Made by a program: the position numbers and the translations under genes. Shown one piece after another: positions 27,660 to 37,092 of a stretch of 64,000 nucleotides of DNA. Below the pieces are notes generated by a model. It searched no databases. It was not told where the DNA came from and saw only the letters and a program-made list of their open reading frames with translations. Location: contig JBAZNL010000006.1 in the NCBI GenBank assembly GCA_041649275.1, positions 1 through 64,000 on the forward strand, written 5' to 3'. Source of the stretch: Candidatus Izemoplasmatales bacterium (GTDB lineage: Bacteria > Bacillota_I > Bacilli_A > Izemoplasmatales > Hujiaoplasmataceae). Every line of letters starts with the position of its first letter. Position 1 is the first letter of the stretch.

Positions 27660-29063
27660 ATGAACGAAGAAAACGACATCCGGACGCCGTTCGAACTCGA
27701 AATCGTCGAGATCGTGCGCTCCGACCGCCGCGTCGACGAGAAGAAGGAGCGCCTTTCCGACTTTCACGACTTCGACCTCTCGCAGGCCCTCCCGCTGTTC
27801 GATCCCGCCGAGCGGAAGAAGTTCTACGCCCTCCTCGACGGCGCCACCCTCGCCGACGTCTTCGAGCATCTCGATCCCGAGGACGCCGTCGTCTACGTCA
27901 AGGAACTGCCCCTTCCGGACGCCGCCCGGATCCTGAACGGGATGGAGGGCGACGACCTCGTCGACCTTTTGCAGGCCTTCAAGGACCGCGACGAGCGGGT
28001 CCGGTTCCTCGCCCTCCTCACGCTCGAGCGTCGCAACGGCATCAAGGCCATGATCGACTACGACGACGACCTCGTCGGCTCGATCATGAACGACGTCTTC
28101 GTCGCGATTCCCCCGACCCTGACCGTCAAGCAGGCGATCCGCGCGCTCGTCGACGCCGCCGGGAAGACCGAGTTCATCAACAACCTCTACGTCGTCGAGG
28201 ACGGCGTCCTCGTCGGCGTGCTCTCGCTCCGCGAGATCATCTCCTCCGGAAACCGCCCCGACACCCCGATCCGCGAACTGATGACGACCAACCTCGTCAC
28301 CGTGACCCCGACCACCCGCAAGGAAGAGGCGATCGGGATCATGCGCGACTACGACTTCATGCTCCTGCCGGTCGTCGGCGACGACGGCCGCATCCTCGGG
28401 ATCCTCTCCTTCGACGACATGATCGAGGCGCAGAACGAAGAGAGCGACGAGGACTATGCCAAGCTCGCCGCGGTCGCCGACGTCGAGGTCGACGACGAGA
28501 AGGAGTCGGCCGCCGTCGCAGTGCGGAAGCGCATGCCGTGGCTGATCATCCTGCTTCTGCTCGACGTCGTCACGAGTTCCGTGGTGGCCGGCTTCGAGGG
28601 CGTGATCGCCGCGATTCCGACGCTCGCGCTGTTCATGCCGATGGTGCTCTCGATGTGCGGCAACACCGGCACCCAGAGCCTCGGCGTCATCATCCAGCTG
28701 TTCGCCGACAACCGACTCGAGACCCGGAAGGAACGGTCGATCCACCTGTTCCACGAACTTCTGACCGGTCTCGTCAACGGCCTCGTCCTCGGGGTCGTCG
28801 TCTTCGGACTGGTCCTCGGCCTCCGCACCCTCGACGGCGCGTCGTTTTCCGAAACGCTTCCGTTCGCCGCCGTGATCGCGCTCGCGATCGCCGTCGCGCT
28901 CACGGTCTCGACCGTCGCCGGTGCCTTCGTGCCGATCCTCTGCAAGCTCGTCAAAATCGATCCCGCGGTCGCCTCCGGACCGTTCATCACGACGATCAAC
29001 GACATCCTCTCGCTTCTCATCTACTTCGGTCTCGCCGCGCTCCTGCTCGGCGGGCTGATGTGA
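27660..29063 (+). CDS. mgtE: Magnesium transporter MgtE (first copy)
   Basis: Mg2+ channel of the inner membrane, normally a homodimer gated by cytoplasmic Mg2+. The 467 aa comprise a helical MgtE_N domain (1-120), two CBS domains (about 135-255) and five C-terminal TM helices (about 290-467). The pore segments keep GNTGTQS and DPAVASGPFITTINDI. ATG 27660 has GGAAGGAGGG 5 nt upstream; the ATG at 27642 precedes that site. A paralogue starts 12 bp after its stop. Confidence 0.93.
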   Translation: MNEENDIRTPFELEIVEIVRSDRRVDEKKERLSDFHDFDLSQALPLFDPAERKKFYALLDGATLADVFEHLDPEDAVVYVKELPLPDAARILNGMEGDDLVDLLQAFKDRDERVRFLALLTLERRNGIKAMIDYDDDLVGSIMNDVFVAIPPTLTVKQAIRALVDAAGKTEFINNLYVVEDGVLVGVLSLREIISSGNRPDTPIRELMTTNLVTVTPTTRKEEAIGIMRDYDFMLLPVVGDDGRILGILSFDDMIEAQNEESDEDYAKLAAVADVEVDDEKESAAVAVRKRMPWLIILLLLDVVTSSVVAGFEGVIAAIPTLALFMPMVLSMCGNTGTQSLGVIIQLFADNRLETRKERSIHLFHELLTGLVNGLVLGVVVFGLVLGLRTLDGASFSETLPFAAVIALAIAVALTVSTVAGAFVPILCKLVKIDPAVASGPFITTINDILSLLIYFGLAALLLGGLM

Positions 29064-29075
29064 GGGGGTGACGCC

Positions 29076-30518
29076 ATGAACGAGGAACTCAAGGAAGAAC
29101 TCGCCGAACGCGACTATGTCGCGGAAGTGGCCGACCTGATCCGGACCCGTCTGGACGACCCCGCCTTCGTCACGCTGCTCGACGAATACCATCCGTTCGA
29201 CGTCTCGCATGCGCTCCTCGGCCTCGAACCGGAGCTCCGCCGTCGCTTCTTCGCCGCCGTCCCGGTCGCCGTCGCCGCAAACGTGTTCGAGCATTTCGAG
29301 CGGGAAGACGCCATTTCCTGCATCCGCGAGATCCCGACGCCGGCGGCCGTCGCCGTCATCGACGCGATGGACACCGACGATGCCGTCGACCTTTTGCAGT
29401 ACCTCGAGGAGACTGAAAGCGACATCGACCTCGTCAACCAGCTCTCCCCGAAGAAACGCAACGAACTGAAGAAGTACTGGAGCTACGCCGACGTCGAGAT
29501 CGGCTCGGTGATGTCCAACAGCTTCGTCGAACTCGGCGTCTCGATGAAGGTCCCCGACGCGATGAAGAAGCTCACCGGCATCGCCGGCGAGACCGAGTAC
29601 ATCTCGATCCTCTACGTCGTCGACAAGCAGAAGCTGGTCGGCTCCCTCCACCTCAAGGACCTGATCCTCGCCCGCGCCTCGCAGACGATCGGCGAGATCA
29701 TGGAACCGCACGTCGTCTCCGCCGACCCGCACGCCTCGAAGGAGACGGTGGCGCGGATGATGCTCGACTACGGCAACTCCTCGATGCCGATCGCCGAGGA
29801 CGGACGGATCGTCGGGATCGTCACCTACGACGACCTGATGGACGTCATCGACGAGATCAAGACGGAAGACTATGCCAAGTTCGCCTCGGTCGCCCCGGCC
29901 GAGATCGCGGCCGAGGAGAAGTCGGTCAAACTGTCGGTGAAGAGCCGGTTGCCCTGGCTCCTCGTCCTGCTCGCGCTCTCGACCCTGTCCTCGATCGCGC
30001 TCTCGCTCTTCGACGGCGCCTTCACCAGTTCCGACGGCGCCCGCCGCCTGGCCGCGGAGCTCGCGATCTTCCTGCCGCTCCTCCTCGACATGTCGGGCAA
30101 TTCGGGGACGCAGTCGCTCGCCGTCATGATCCGCTACCTCGCCAAGAACGACAACGTCCTGAAACGCGCGCAGATCAAACGGACCCTGCGCCGCGAGATC
30201 GTCACCGGTCTGATCGAGGGCCTCGGGATCGGTCTGGTCGTGTTCGGCGTCGGCGTCGTCACCGCCGCGATCGCCGACGGCTGGCCGCCGGCCGCGCGGG
30301 ACATCGCGATCGGCGCCGTCACGGCCTTCGCGATCGCCGTCGCGCTTCTGACGGCAACGGTCCTCGGGGCGTTCGTCCCGCTCCTCATGAGCTGGCTCAA
30401 GAAGGACCCGGCCGTGGCCTCCGGACCGTTCATCACGACCCTCGCCGACATCGCCACCCTCGTCATCTACTACGCCCTGAGCCTCGCGGTGCTTCTCCCG
30501 CTCTATGCTTCGGCGTAA
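29076..30518 (+). CDS. mgtE: Magnesium transporter MgtE (second copy)
   Basis: A 480-aa paralogue of the preceding gene with the same order: MgtE_N, CBS pair (with ETEYISILYVVDKQKLVG), then TM domain with GNSGTQSLAV and DPAVASGPFITTLADI. Sequence divergence from copy one is large, so the duplication is old. Co-transcription with a 12-bp gap would allow a heterodimer or two channels of different set-point; neither can be decided from sequence. The ribosome site is GAGGGGGTGA. Confidence 0.93.
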   Translation: MNEELKEELAERDYVAEVADLIRTRLDDPAFVTLLDEYHPFDVSHALLGLEPELRRRFFAAVPVAVAANVFEHFEREDAISCIREIPTPAAVAVIDAMDTDDAVDLLQYLEETESDIDLVNQLSPKKRNELKKYWSYADVEIGSVMSNSFVELGVSMKVPDAMKKLTGIAGETEYISILYVVDKQKLVGSLHLKDLILARASQTIGEIMEPHVVSADPHASKETVARMMLDYGNSSMPIAEDGRIVGIVTYDDLMDVIDEIKTEDYAKFASVAPAEIAAEEKSVKLSVKSRLPWLLVLLALSTLSSIALSLFDGAFTSSDGARRLAAELAIFLPLLLDMSGNSGTQSLAVMIRYLAKNDNVLKRAQIKRTLRREIVTGLIEGLGIGLVVFGVGVVTAAIADGWPPAARDIAIGAVTAFAIAVALLTATVLGAFVPLLMSWLKKDPAVASGPFITTLADIATLVIYYALSLAVLLPLYASA

Positions 30519-30530
30519 GAAAGGAATCCC

Positions 30531-30830
30531 ATGATCGAACTGACCGGGAAACAGAAAAGCAAGCTCAGAAGCCTCGCGATGACGCGTCCGGCCGCCTTCC
30601 AGGTGGGCAAGGAGGGGCTCACCCCCACGCTGCTCTCCGCGATCGACGACTTCGTCCGGAAGAACGAACTCGTCAAGATCGCCCTCCTCGACACCGCCGC
30701 GAGCGACTTCGACGAGGTCGCCCTGGCGCTTTCGGAGCGTCAGATCGCCGTCGTCCAGAAGATCGGCCATACCTTCGTCGGCTATCGTCCGAACCCGAAG
30801 CTCGAGAAGCGGATCGAGCTGCCCCGATGA
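30531..30830 (+). CDS. yhbY: YhbY-type CRM-domain RNA-binding protein
   Basis: A 99-aa single CRM-domain protein associated with ribosome assembly (YqeI in Bacillus). The RNA-contact loop reads VGKEGLT, near the family GxxG motif, and the opening LTGKQKSKLRSLA is typical. It is preceded by GAAAGGA and overlaps surE by 4 bp. Confidence 0.9.
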   Translation: MIELTGKQKSKLRSLAMTRPAAFQVGKEGLTPTLLSAIDDFVRKNELVKIALLDTAASDFDEVALALSERQIAVVQKIGHTFVGYRPNPKLEKRIELPR

Positions 30831-31555
30831 AGATCCTCGTCACCAACGACGACGGCTACCAGGCCGTCGGGATCAGGCTGCTTGCAGACCTCGCGAAGAA
30901 GTACGGCGACGTCACCGTCGTCGCCCCCCATACGCACATGAGCGGCGCCTCGGTCTCCCGCGGCGGCTGGTTCCAGTCGAAGGCCTACCGCCAGGAAGAA
31001 GGACTCTACAGCGTCGAGGGCACGCCCGCCGACGCCGTCCACTTCGGCATCTTCGGCCTCGACCTGAAGCCCGACCTGGTCCTCTCCGGGATCAACGACG
31101 GCCTCAACATCGGGATCGACACGATCTACTCCGGCACCGTCGGCGCCGCCATGGAGGCGCTCAAGGCGCGCGTCCCGGCGATCGCCTTCTCGTGCGACTT
31201 CGGCCACTACGGGCCCGCCGAGAAGCATTTCGACGAGGTCATGCGCTACATCGTCGACCACGACCTGACCTCGCGCAACTACGTATTGAACGTCAACTTT
31301 CCCTCCAAACGCTACGAGACCTCGAAGGGCGTGATGGTGACCGACATCGCCTTCCGGCCGATGCACCACTACTACGTCGAGGGACCCGAGGGCGTGTACA
31401 AGAACAAGCGTTCCTACCTGCCGTACGACTTCATCCCCGGGACCGACCTGTGGGCGGCCGAGAACGGCTACACCTCGATCACCCCGCTCAAGCTCGGGAA
31501 CCGCACCTCCTCCGGGCTCGCGGAGCTGAAGAAGAAGGTCGGGGAGCTTGAATAG
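30827..31555 (+). CDS. surE: 5'-nucleotidase SurE
   Basis: Metal-dependent nucleoside monophosphatase, also active on short polyphosphate. The 242 aa open with MKILVTNDDGYQAVGI, whose Asp-Asp pair binds metal, followed by MSGASVSR near residue 43 and the metal Asn in LSGINDGLNIG near 86. The ATGA overlap with yhbY indicates coupling. Confidence 0.95.
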   Translation: MKILVTNDDGYQAVGIRLLADLAKKYGDVTVVAPHTHMSGASVSRGGWFQSKAYRQEEGLYSVEGTPADAVHFGIFGLDLKPDLVLSGINDGLNIGIDTIYSGTVGAAMEALKARVPAIAFSCDFGHYGPAEKHFDEVMRYIVDHDLTSRNYVLNVNFPSKRYETSKGVMVTDIAFRPMHHYYVEGPEGVYKNKRSYLPYDFIPGTDLWAAENGYTSITPLKLGNRTSSGLAELKKKVGELE

Positions 31556-31733
31556 CGCGGACAAGAAGCGCCTGCTCGCGATCGTCGTTTCCTACGTCGT
31601 CCTCGGCGCGGGAGCGTTCGCGGCGCTCGCGTTCGGCGACCTGTCGGAGAGCGCGCGGCTTGTGGTCGCGATCGGCCTCGTCGTCGTCACGGGAATCGCC
31701 TCGTACGCCTCCGCCCGCACCTATCGGCGCTGA
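31548..31733 (+). CDS. Small two-TM membrane protein
   Basis: A 61-aa protein with two hydrophobic segments (about 10-28 and 37-54) and a basic tail TYRR. The likely start is TTG at 31548 inside the end of surE, after GGGGAGC. No family is recognised. It fits tightly between surE and yggS on the same strand, which supports it being real. Confidence 0.55.
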   Translation: MNSADKKRLLAIVVSYVVLGAGAFAALAFGDLSESARLVVAIGLVVVTGIASYASARTYRR

Positions 31734-31748
31734 AAGGACGTGGACGCC

Positions 31749-32393
31749 ATGAATCTCGCGAAGAACCTCGAAACGGTCAGACGCGACCTCGGATCGGCCA
31801 CGCTCGTCGCCGCGACCAAGTACGTCGGCGCCGACACGATCGCCGAACTTTCCCGCCTCGGCGTCACGGACGTCGGCGAGAACCGGACCGACAGCTATCT
31901 CGAAAAGCGCGCCGCGCTTTCGGACCTGCCGATCCGCTGGCACTTCATCGGCCACCTCCAGTCGAACAAGGCGAAAGGCGTCGTCGAGACGATCGACTGC
32001 CTGCATTCGCTCGACAGTCTCCGCCTCGCCGCCGAGATTCAGAAGCGGCGGACGACCCCCCTCGATTGTTTCGTCGAGGTGCACGTCTCCGGCGAACCGT
32101 CGAAGGACGGCGTCGAACCGGAAAACCTGCGGGATTTCGTCAAGGATCTCGCGGAGTATGATAGAATAAGGGTGGTCGGCCTGATGGGCATGGCCGCCGA
32201 GGCCGAGGATGCGGTCGTGCTCGAGACGTTTTTACGGCTCGCGCGGCTGCGCGACGCGATCCGCGCCGAGGGGTGGCTCCACGCCCCCTGCGCCTACCTG
32301 TCGATGGGGATGAGCGGCGACTACAGGCTCGCCCTTCAGGCCGGCGCCACGCACGTGCGGCTCGGCTCGATCCTGTTCAGAAGCGAGGAATGA
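31749..32393 (+). CDS. yggS: PLP homeostasis protein YggS/YlmE
   Basis: Pyridoxal-phosphate-binding TIM-barrel protein (PLPBP family) that balances the B6 pool, without known catalysis. The PLP Lys is in VAATKY near residue 23; GENRTD, WHFIGHLQSNK near 68, GLMGMA near 150, and LSMGMSGDY near 186 are the family blocks. At 214 aa it is slightly short. It precedes sepF, as ylmE does in Bacillus. ATG 31749 is preferred over GTG 31740 by spacing to AAAGGA. Confidence 0.93.
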   Translation: MNLAKNLETVRRDLGSATLVAATKYVGADTIAELSRLGVTDVGENRTDSYLEKRAALSDLPIRWHFIGHLQSNKAKGVVETIDCLHSLDSLRLAAEIQKRRTTPLDCFVEVHVSGEPSKDGVEPENLRDFVKDLAEYDRIRVVGLMGMAAEAEDAVVLETFLRLARLRDAIRAEGWLHAPCAYLSMGMSGDYRLALQAGATHVRLGSILFRSEE

Positions 32394-32395
32394 TG

Positions 32396-32716
32396 ATGGG
32401 ACTCTTTCAGAAGAAGCAACCGGTCAAGACCACCGACGTCGGATTCGAGCAGCTCGAGTTCTTCCGCGTCCACGACACCGCCAAGATCTACGAGTACGCG
32501 GAGAAGATCATGCATCGGATCCCGATCGTGCTCAACTTCTCGGACTGCCTGATCCAGGAGGCCAACGAGAACCTCCTCTTCCTCACCGGCGTGCTCTACG
32601 CCTGCGACGGCGAGATCGTCAGGATCCAGGACAAGATCTACCTGATGGCGCAGAAGAGCGACCTGAACGGACCGACGCTCACGAAGTTCGTCAACCAGTA
32701 CGGCTCGAAGAAGTGA
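32396..32716 (+). CDS. sepF: SepF-like division protein
   Basis: Membrane anchor and organiser of FtsZ. The 106-aa chain carries the SepF core (residues about 25-100) with FLTGVLYACDGEIVRI, the dimer and FtsZ-binding region. The N-terminal segment before the core is much shorter than in Bacillus (152 aa), so the membrane helix and linker are minimal. Three in-frame ATGs occur (32390, 32393, 32396); the last is best placed relative to GAGGA and gives the usual MGLF start. Confidence 0.85.
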   Translation: MGLFQKKQPVKTTDVGFEQLEFFRVHDTAKIYEYAEKIMHRIPIVLNFSDCLIQEANENLLFLTGVLYACDGEIVRIQDKIYLMAQKSDLNGPTLTKFVNQYGSKK

Positions 32717-32756
32717 CTCCGGTTCCGCGAAGTCCGGAGGCGGCGTGCGGCCGCGC

Positions 32757-32785
32757 TTGATTTCGCGCGCGAAATGTAGTATAAT
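32757..32785 (+). promoter_or_regulatory. Promoter of the ileS T-box operon
   Basis: TTGATT (32757-32762), 17-bp spacer, TATAAT (32780-32785). Confidence 0.85.
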
Positions 32786-32790
32786 ATTCA

Positions 32791-33023
32791 AGAATCATGC
32801 ATCTGCGATGATCGGGACACGACGTGATCCCCACGGATTTCAAGAGACCGGACGAACGGTGAGACGTCCGGAATCCGCCTTCACGCCATCCCCCGTGAGC
32901 CGGCCGTCGAACCAAGTAGACGGTCGCGTCCGCCCGCGTTAAGGGCTTCGAGTGCCGGCGCAAGCCGGAATGAAGGTGGCACCGCGGTTCCAGGCAATCG
33001 CCCTTTTTCGGGGGCGATTTTTT
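32791..33023 (+). promoter_or_regulatory. T-box leader, isoleucine
   Basis: tRNA-sensing leader upstream of ileS. Stem I is visible: GGATT/AATCC and CCGGAC/GTCCGG helices with the conserved GGTGAGA apical segment. The T-box sequence AAGGTGGCACCGCGG is at 32973-32987, followed by the terminator. The inferred specifier codon is ATC (32888-32890): it lies the same 20 nt from the GTC closing stem I as the GTC specifier in the valS leader at 43656. Confidence 0.92.
32996..33023 (+). terminator. T-box attenuator terminator (ileS)
   Basis: AATCGCCC / GGGCGATT stem followed by a T-run. In the family, uncharged cognate tRNA favours an alternative antiterminator that uses the T-box bases. Confidence 0.88.
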
Positions 33024-33052
33024 CGTTCCCGCGGACCTGCACGGAGGAAATC

Positions 33053-35788
33053 ATGGAAAAGAAGAACTGGAAAGACACCCTGCTCATGCCCGAAACCGAG
33101 TTTCCGATGCGCGGGAACCTCGGTCAGAAGGAGCCGCTCATCCAGAAACGCTGGGATGAGCTCAACCTCTACGAGAAGCTCCTGGAGCGCAACCACGGAC
33201 TGCCCGAGTACGTCCTGCACGACGGGCCGCCCTACGCCAACGGCTCGATCCACGTCGGCCACGCCCTGAACAAGTCCCTGAAGGACTTCGTCCTGCGCTA
33301 CAAGACGATGACCGGCCACTACGTCCGCTACATCCCGGGCTGGGACACCCACGGCCTGCCGATCGAGAACGCCCTCTCCAAGGACCGCAAGGTCGACCGC
33401 AAGTCGATGTCGGTGGCGGCGTTCCGCCGCCTCTGCGAGACCTACGCGCTCGAGCAGGTCGAGATCCAGAAGGGCCAGTTCCGCCGCCTCGGCATCCTCG
33501 GCGAGTGGGACAAGCCCTACATCACCCTCGACCGCGCCTTCGAGGCGGCGCAGCTCCGCCTCTTCGCCCGGATGGTCGAGAAGGGCCTGATCTACAAGGG
33601 CCTGAAGCCCGTCTACTGGTCGCCCTCCTCGGAATCGGCGCTCGCCGAGGCCGAGATCGAATACTTCGACGTTTCCTCGCCGTCGATCTTCGTCGCCCTG
33701 CCGGTCGTCTCCGCCAAGGGCATCCTTCCCAAGGGCGCCGAGCTCCTGATCTGGACGACGACGCCGTGGACGATCCCCGCGAATCTCGCGGTCGCGGCCG
33801 GTCCCGAGATCGAGTACGTCGTCGTGAAGACCGAGACCGGGCGTCTGCTCGTGCTCGCGAAGAGTCGCCTCGAGGCGGTCGCGACCGAACTCCAGCTCCT
33901 CAGGACCGACATTCAGAAGACCGTCTCCGGAAGCGAACTCGAGGGCGTCACCTACCGCCATCCGCTCTACGACCGCACCTCGCCGGTGATTTTAGGCGAC
34001 CACGTCACCACCGAGGACGGCACCGGCCTCGTGCATACCGCCCCCGGCCACGGCGAGGACGACTTCAACGTCGGCCAGAAGTACGGCCTGCCCGTCTTCT
34101 GCCCGGTCGACGCCCGCGGCTGCATGACCGCCGACGCCGGCCCCCGCTTCGCCGGCCTGTTCGTCGACGACTGCAACCCCGCCGTGATCCTCGCCCTCGA
34201 GGAATGCGGCGCGCTCCTCAAGTCCGGCACCATCCGCCACAGCTATCCCCACGACTGGCGCACCAAGAAGCCGGTCATCTTCCGCGCCACGCCGCAGTGG
34301 TTCGCCTCGATCGAGAAGCTCAAGGACGACATCCTCCGGGCGATCGAGTCCGTCAAATGGTATCCGTCCTGGGGCGACGTCCGCCTCGGCAACATGATCA
34401 GGGAGCGCGAGGCCTGGTGCATCTCCCGGCAGCGCGCCTGGGGCGTCCCGATCCCGGCGTTCTACACCGAGAAGGGCACCGCCGTCCTCGACAAGGACGT
34501 GATCGAGCACGTCGCCGCAATCTTCGAGAAGGAAGGCTCCAACGCCTGGTTCGAGCGCTCCGCCGAAGAACTCCTGCCGCCCGGATTCACCCATCCGGAC
34601 AGCCCGAACGGACGCTTCGCGAAGGAGACCGACATCATGGACGTCTGGTTCGATTCCGGCTCGACGCACCACGGGGCGATGATCGACCGCGGCCAGCCGT
34701 ATCCGGCCGACCTCTACCTCGAGGGCTCCGACCAGTACCGCGGCTGGTTCAACAGCTCGCTCACGACCGGCGTCGCCACCGAGGGCGCCGCCCCCTACCG
34801 CACGCTCGTCTCGCACGGCTTCGTGCTCGACGGCGAGGGGCGGAAGATGTCGAAGTCGCTCGGCAACGTCGTCGACCCGAACAAGGTGATGGAGCAGCTC
34901 GGCGCCGACATCCTGAGACTCTGGGTCGCTTCCGTCGACTACCAGTCCGACGTGCGCATCTCCGACGAACTCGTGAACCAGGTCGCCGAGACCTACCGAA
35001 AGATCCGAAACACCTTCAAGTTCCTGCTGGGCAACCTCGCCGACTTCGACTTCCACGTCGACCAGGTCGACGAGTCGAGGATGACCGAGATCGACCGCTA
35101 TTTCCTCGGGAAGACCCGCCGGCTCGTACGGGAATGCCTGTCCGCCTACGAAGACTTCCGCTTCGACGACGTGTCCCGCAAGGCGGCCAACTTCGTCACC
35201 TTCGCGAGCTCGTTCTACCTCGACTTCGCGAAGGACATCCTCTACATCGAGAAGAAGGACGACCCCTCGCGCCGCGCCGTCCAGACGGTCCTGTACCGCA
35301 TGACCGACGCCCTGATCCGGCTGCTCTGCCCGATCCTGCCGCACACCGCTTCCGAAGCCTACGGCTACCTGCCGCACAGGGACGAGGAGGACGCCGCGCT
35401 CCTCCGGATGCCTCCGGTCGAGGCGTGGGACGAGACCCTCGAAGCCAACTACGACGAGTTCCTCTCCTTCCGCGAGACCGTCCAGAAGGCGCTCGAGGAA
35501 GCCCGCGCCGCGAAGGTCATCGGCAAGTCCCTGAACGCCAAGGTCACGATCTACCCGAAGGGCCGCGTCGAGGCGCTCCTCGCGCGCCTGCAGGTCGACC
35601 TCGCCCGCGTCTTCATCGTCTCCCGCTTCGAGGTCAGGAAGGACGGCTACGGCAGCTTCAAGGCCGTCGACGTCTCGATCGACGTCGAACCTGCCCCCGG
35701 CACGGCCTGCGAGCGCTGCTGGCAGGTGGTGGACGCCGTCGACGACGACGGTCTCTGCCCGCGCTGCGCCGCGGTCGTCCGCGGCTGA
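33053..35788 (+). CDS. ileS: Isoleucyl-tRNA synthetase
   Basis: Class I synthetase charging tRNA-Ile, with an editing domain against valine. At 911 aa it is full length. HIGH motif form HVGH in NGSIHVGHALNK near residue 65, KMSKS in GRKMSKSLGN near 600, and a C-terminal zinc site CERCW ... CPRC near 885-903. The start follows GGAGGAAATC. Controlled by the T-box just upstream. Confidence 0.98.
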   Translation: MEKKNWKDTLLMPETEFPMRGNLGQKEPLIQKRWDELNLYEKLLERNHGLPEYVLHDGPPYANGSIHVGHALNKSLKDFVLRYKTMTGHYVRYIPGWDTHGLPIENALSKDRKVDRKSMSVAAFRRLCETYALEQVEIQKGQFRRLGILGEWDKPYITLDRAFEAAQLRLFARMVEKGLIYKGLKPVYWSPSSESALAEAEIEYFDVSSPSIFVALPVVSAKGILPKGAELLIWTTTPWTIPANLAVAAGPEIEYVVVKTETGRLLVLAKSRLEAVATELQLLRTDIQKTVSGSELEGVTYRHPLYDRTSPVILGDHVTTEDGTGLVHTAPGHGEDDFNVGQKYGLPVFCPVDARGCMTADAGPRFAGLFVDDCNPAVILALEECGALLKSGTIRHSYPHDWRTKKPVIFRATPQWFASIEKLKDDILRAIESVKWYPSWGDVRLGNMIREREAWCISRQRAWGVPIPAFYTEKGTAVLDKDVIEHVAAIFEKEGSNAWFERSAEELLPPGFTHPDSPNGRFAKETDIMDVWFDSGSTHHGAMIDRGQPYPADLYLEGSDQYRGWFNSSLTTGVATEGAAPYRTLVSHGFVLDGEGRKMSKSLGNVVDPNKVMEQLGADILRLWVASVDYQSDVRISDELVNQVAETYRKIRNTFKFLLGNLADFDFHVDQVDESRMTEIDRYFLGKTRRLVRECLSAYEDFRFDDVSRKAANFVTFASSFYLDFAKDILYIEKKDDPSRRAVQTVLYRMTDALIRLLCPILPHTASEAYGYLPHRDEEDAALLRMPPVEAWDETLEANYDEFLSFRETVQKALEEARAAKVIGKSLNAKVTIYPKGRVEALLARLQVDLARVFIVSRFEVRKDGYGSFKAVDVSIDVEPAPGTACERCWQVVDAVDDDGLCPRCAAVVRG

Positions 35789-35803
35789 GGTGTGAAGTCT
35801 CCG

Positions 35804-36442
35804 ATGCGCGCCCGCCTCACCCCCAGGAACATCCTCCTCTACGTCCTCGGGATCGCATGCATCTCCTTCGGGGTGGTGCTGTCGTTTCGCACCGGCTTCG
35901 GCGGGAATCCCGGCGACACCCTGACGGCGGTCCTGAGCACGGTCACCGGCCTCACCTTCGGTCTCACCTCGGCCATCATCTGTGCCGTCTACATCCTCTT
36001 CCTCTCCGTCTTCTTCCGCACCTGGAAGTTCACCTTCCTCGTCGCCCAGGTCGCGATCTTCTCGCCGATCGCCGACTTCTGGGGTCTGGTCGTCCTCAAG
36101 GACTTCCATCCGACCGGGGCGGCGGCGTGGGTCGCCTTCGCCGTCTCGGCGCTCGCGATCCCGCTCGGTTCTTCGATCCTGATCCGCACGAAGCTGCCGG
36201 CGGGGATCTTCGACGAACTCATGTTCTTCACCGCGCACGTCACCAAATTCAAGCTCTCGGCGGCGCGCACGCTCAACGAATCGCTGATCGTCGGTCTGGC
36301 GATCGCGATCGGATATCTATCCGGCAACGGCCTCGGCGCCGTCGGGCTCGGCACGATCGCCTACGCCCTGTCGGTCGGCTGGATCCTCAAGGGGATCCTC
36401 CTGCTTTCCGAACGCATCTTCCCAGGGAGGGAAACGACATGA
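35804..36442 (+). CDS. YczE/YitT-type integral membrane protein
   Basis: A 212-aa multi-pass protein (about five TM segments), related in pattern to the one at 2519-3169; both open with a TM segment followed by a small-residue-rich G-F-G or N-L-G loop. ATG 35804 lies 11 nt after GAGGTG; a GTG at 35792 overlaps that site. The stop overlaps deoC by 4 bp. Function unknown; a transport role linked to nucleoside salvage is only suggested by position. Confidence 0.72.
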   Translation: MRARLTPRNILLYVLGIACISFGVVLSFRTGFGGNPGDTLTAVLSTVTGLTFGLTSAIICAVYILFLSVFFRTWKFTFLVAQVAIFSPIADFWGLVVLKDFHPTGAAAWVAFAVSALAIPLGSSILIRTKLPAGIFDELMFFTAHVTKFKLSAARTLNESLIVGLAIAIGYLSGNGLGAVGLGTIAYALSVGWILKGILLLSERIFPGRETT

Positions 36443-37092
36443 ACGTGAACCAGTACATCGACCACACCTACCTCAAGGCCTTCGGCACCGCGAAGGACAT
36501 CGACCAGCTCGTCGCCGAGGCGGCCCGGTGGCAATTCAAGAGCGTCTGCCTCAACCCCGCGTGGGTCAAATACGCCAAGGAGAAGCTCGCCGGGACCGGC
36601 GTGCTGGTCTGCACGGTCATCGGCTTCCCGCTCGGCGCGAACACGACCGAGACGAAGGTCTTCGAGACCCTCGACGCCGTCCAAAACGGCGCCGACGAGA
36701 TCGACATGGTCATAAACGTCGGCCGCGTCAAGCAAGGCGACGACGCCTACGTCCAGTCCGAGATCGAACGGATCGTCAAGGCCGCGCAGGGGCGCGTCGT
36801 CAAGGTCATCATCGAGACCTGTTACCTCTCGAAGGAGGAGATCGCCCGCACGAGCGCCGTCGTCGGGAAGACCGGCGCGACCTTCGTGAAGACCTCCACC
36901 GGCTTCGGCACCGCCGGCGCCACCGCCGAAGACGTGAAGATCATGAAGGAAGCTTCCGGCAAGGCCGTCAAGGCCGCCGGCGGGGTGAAGACGAAGGAAG
37001 ACCTCGAGAAGATGCTCGAAGCCGGCGCGACCCGGATCGGCACCTCCAACGGCGTCGCCCTGATGACCGCGGGCGAAGGGTCCGGCTACTGA
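36439..37092 (+). CDS. deoC: Deoxyribose-phosphate aldolase
   Basis: Splits 2-deoxyribose-5-phosphate into glyceraldehyde-3-phosphate and acetaldehyde. The 217 aa form a class I aldolase TIM barrel: DHTYLKAF at the N-terminus, ADEIDMVINVG near residue 92 with the catalytic Asp, and the Schiff-base Lys in FVKTSTGF near 153. It overlaps the preceding gene by 4 bp. It works downstream of deoD and deoB, both in this window. Confidence 0.97.
   Translation: MNVNQYIDHTYLKAFGTAKDIDQLVAEAARWQFKSVCLNPAWVKYAKEKLAGTGVLVCTVIGFPLGANTTETKVFETLDAVQNGADEIDMVINVGRVKQGDDAYVQSEIERIVKAAQGRVVKVIIETCYLSKEEIARTSAVVGKTGATFVKTSTGFGTAGATAEDVKIMKEASGKAVKAAGGVKTKEDLEKMLEAGATRIGTSNGVALMTAGEGSGY

Noticed and set aside
27246..30770. 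1174-codon minus-strand frame opposite both mgtE genes
   Set aside because: Antisense to two clear MgtE genes; sequence is low-complexity charged residues without motifs.
32155..32170. TAGAAT-like -10 inside yggS
   Set aside because: Inside a coding region without a -35 or extended TG, and the operon is continuous there.
32717..32739. CTCCGG/CCGGAG hairpin after sepF
   Set aside because: No T-run follows, so it is not a convincing intrinsic terminator.
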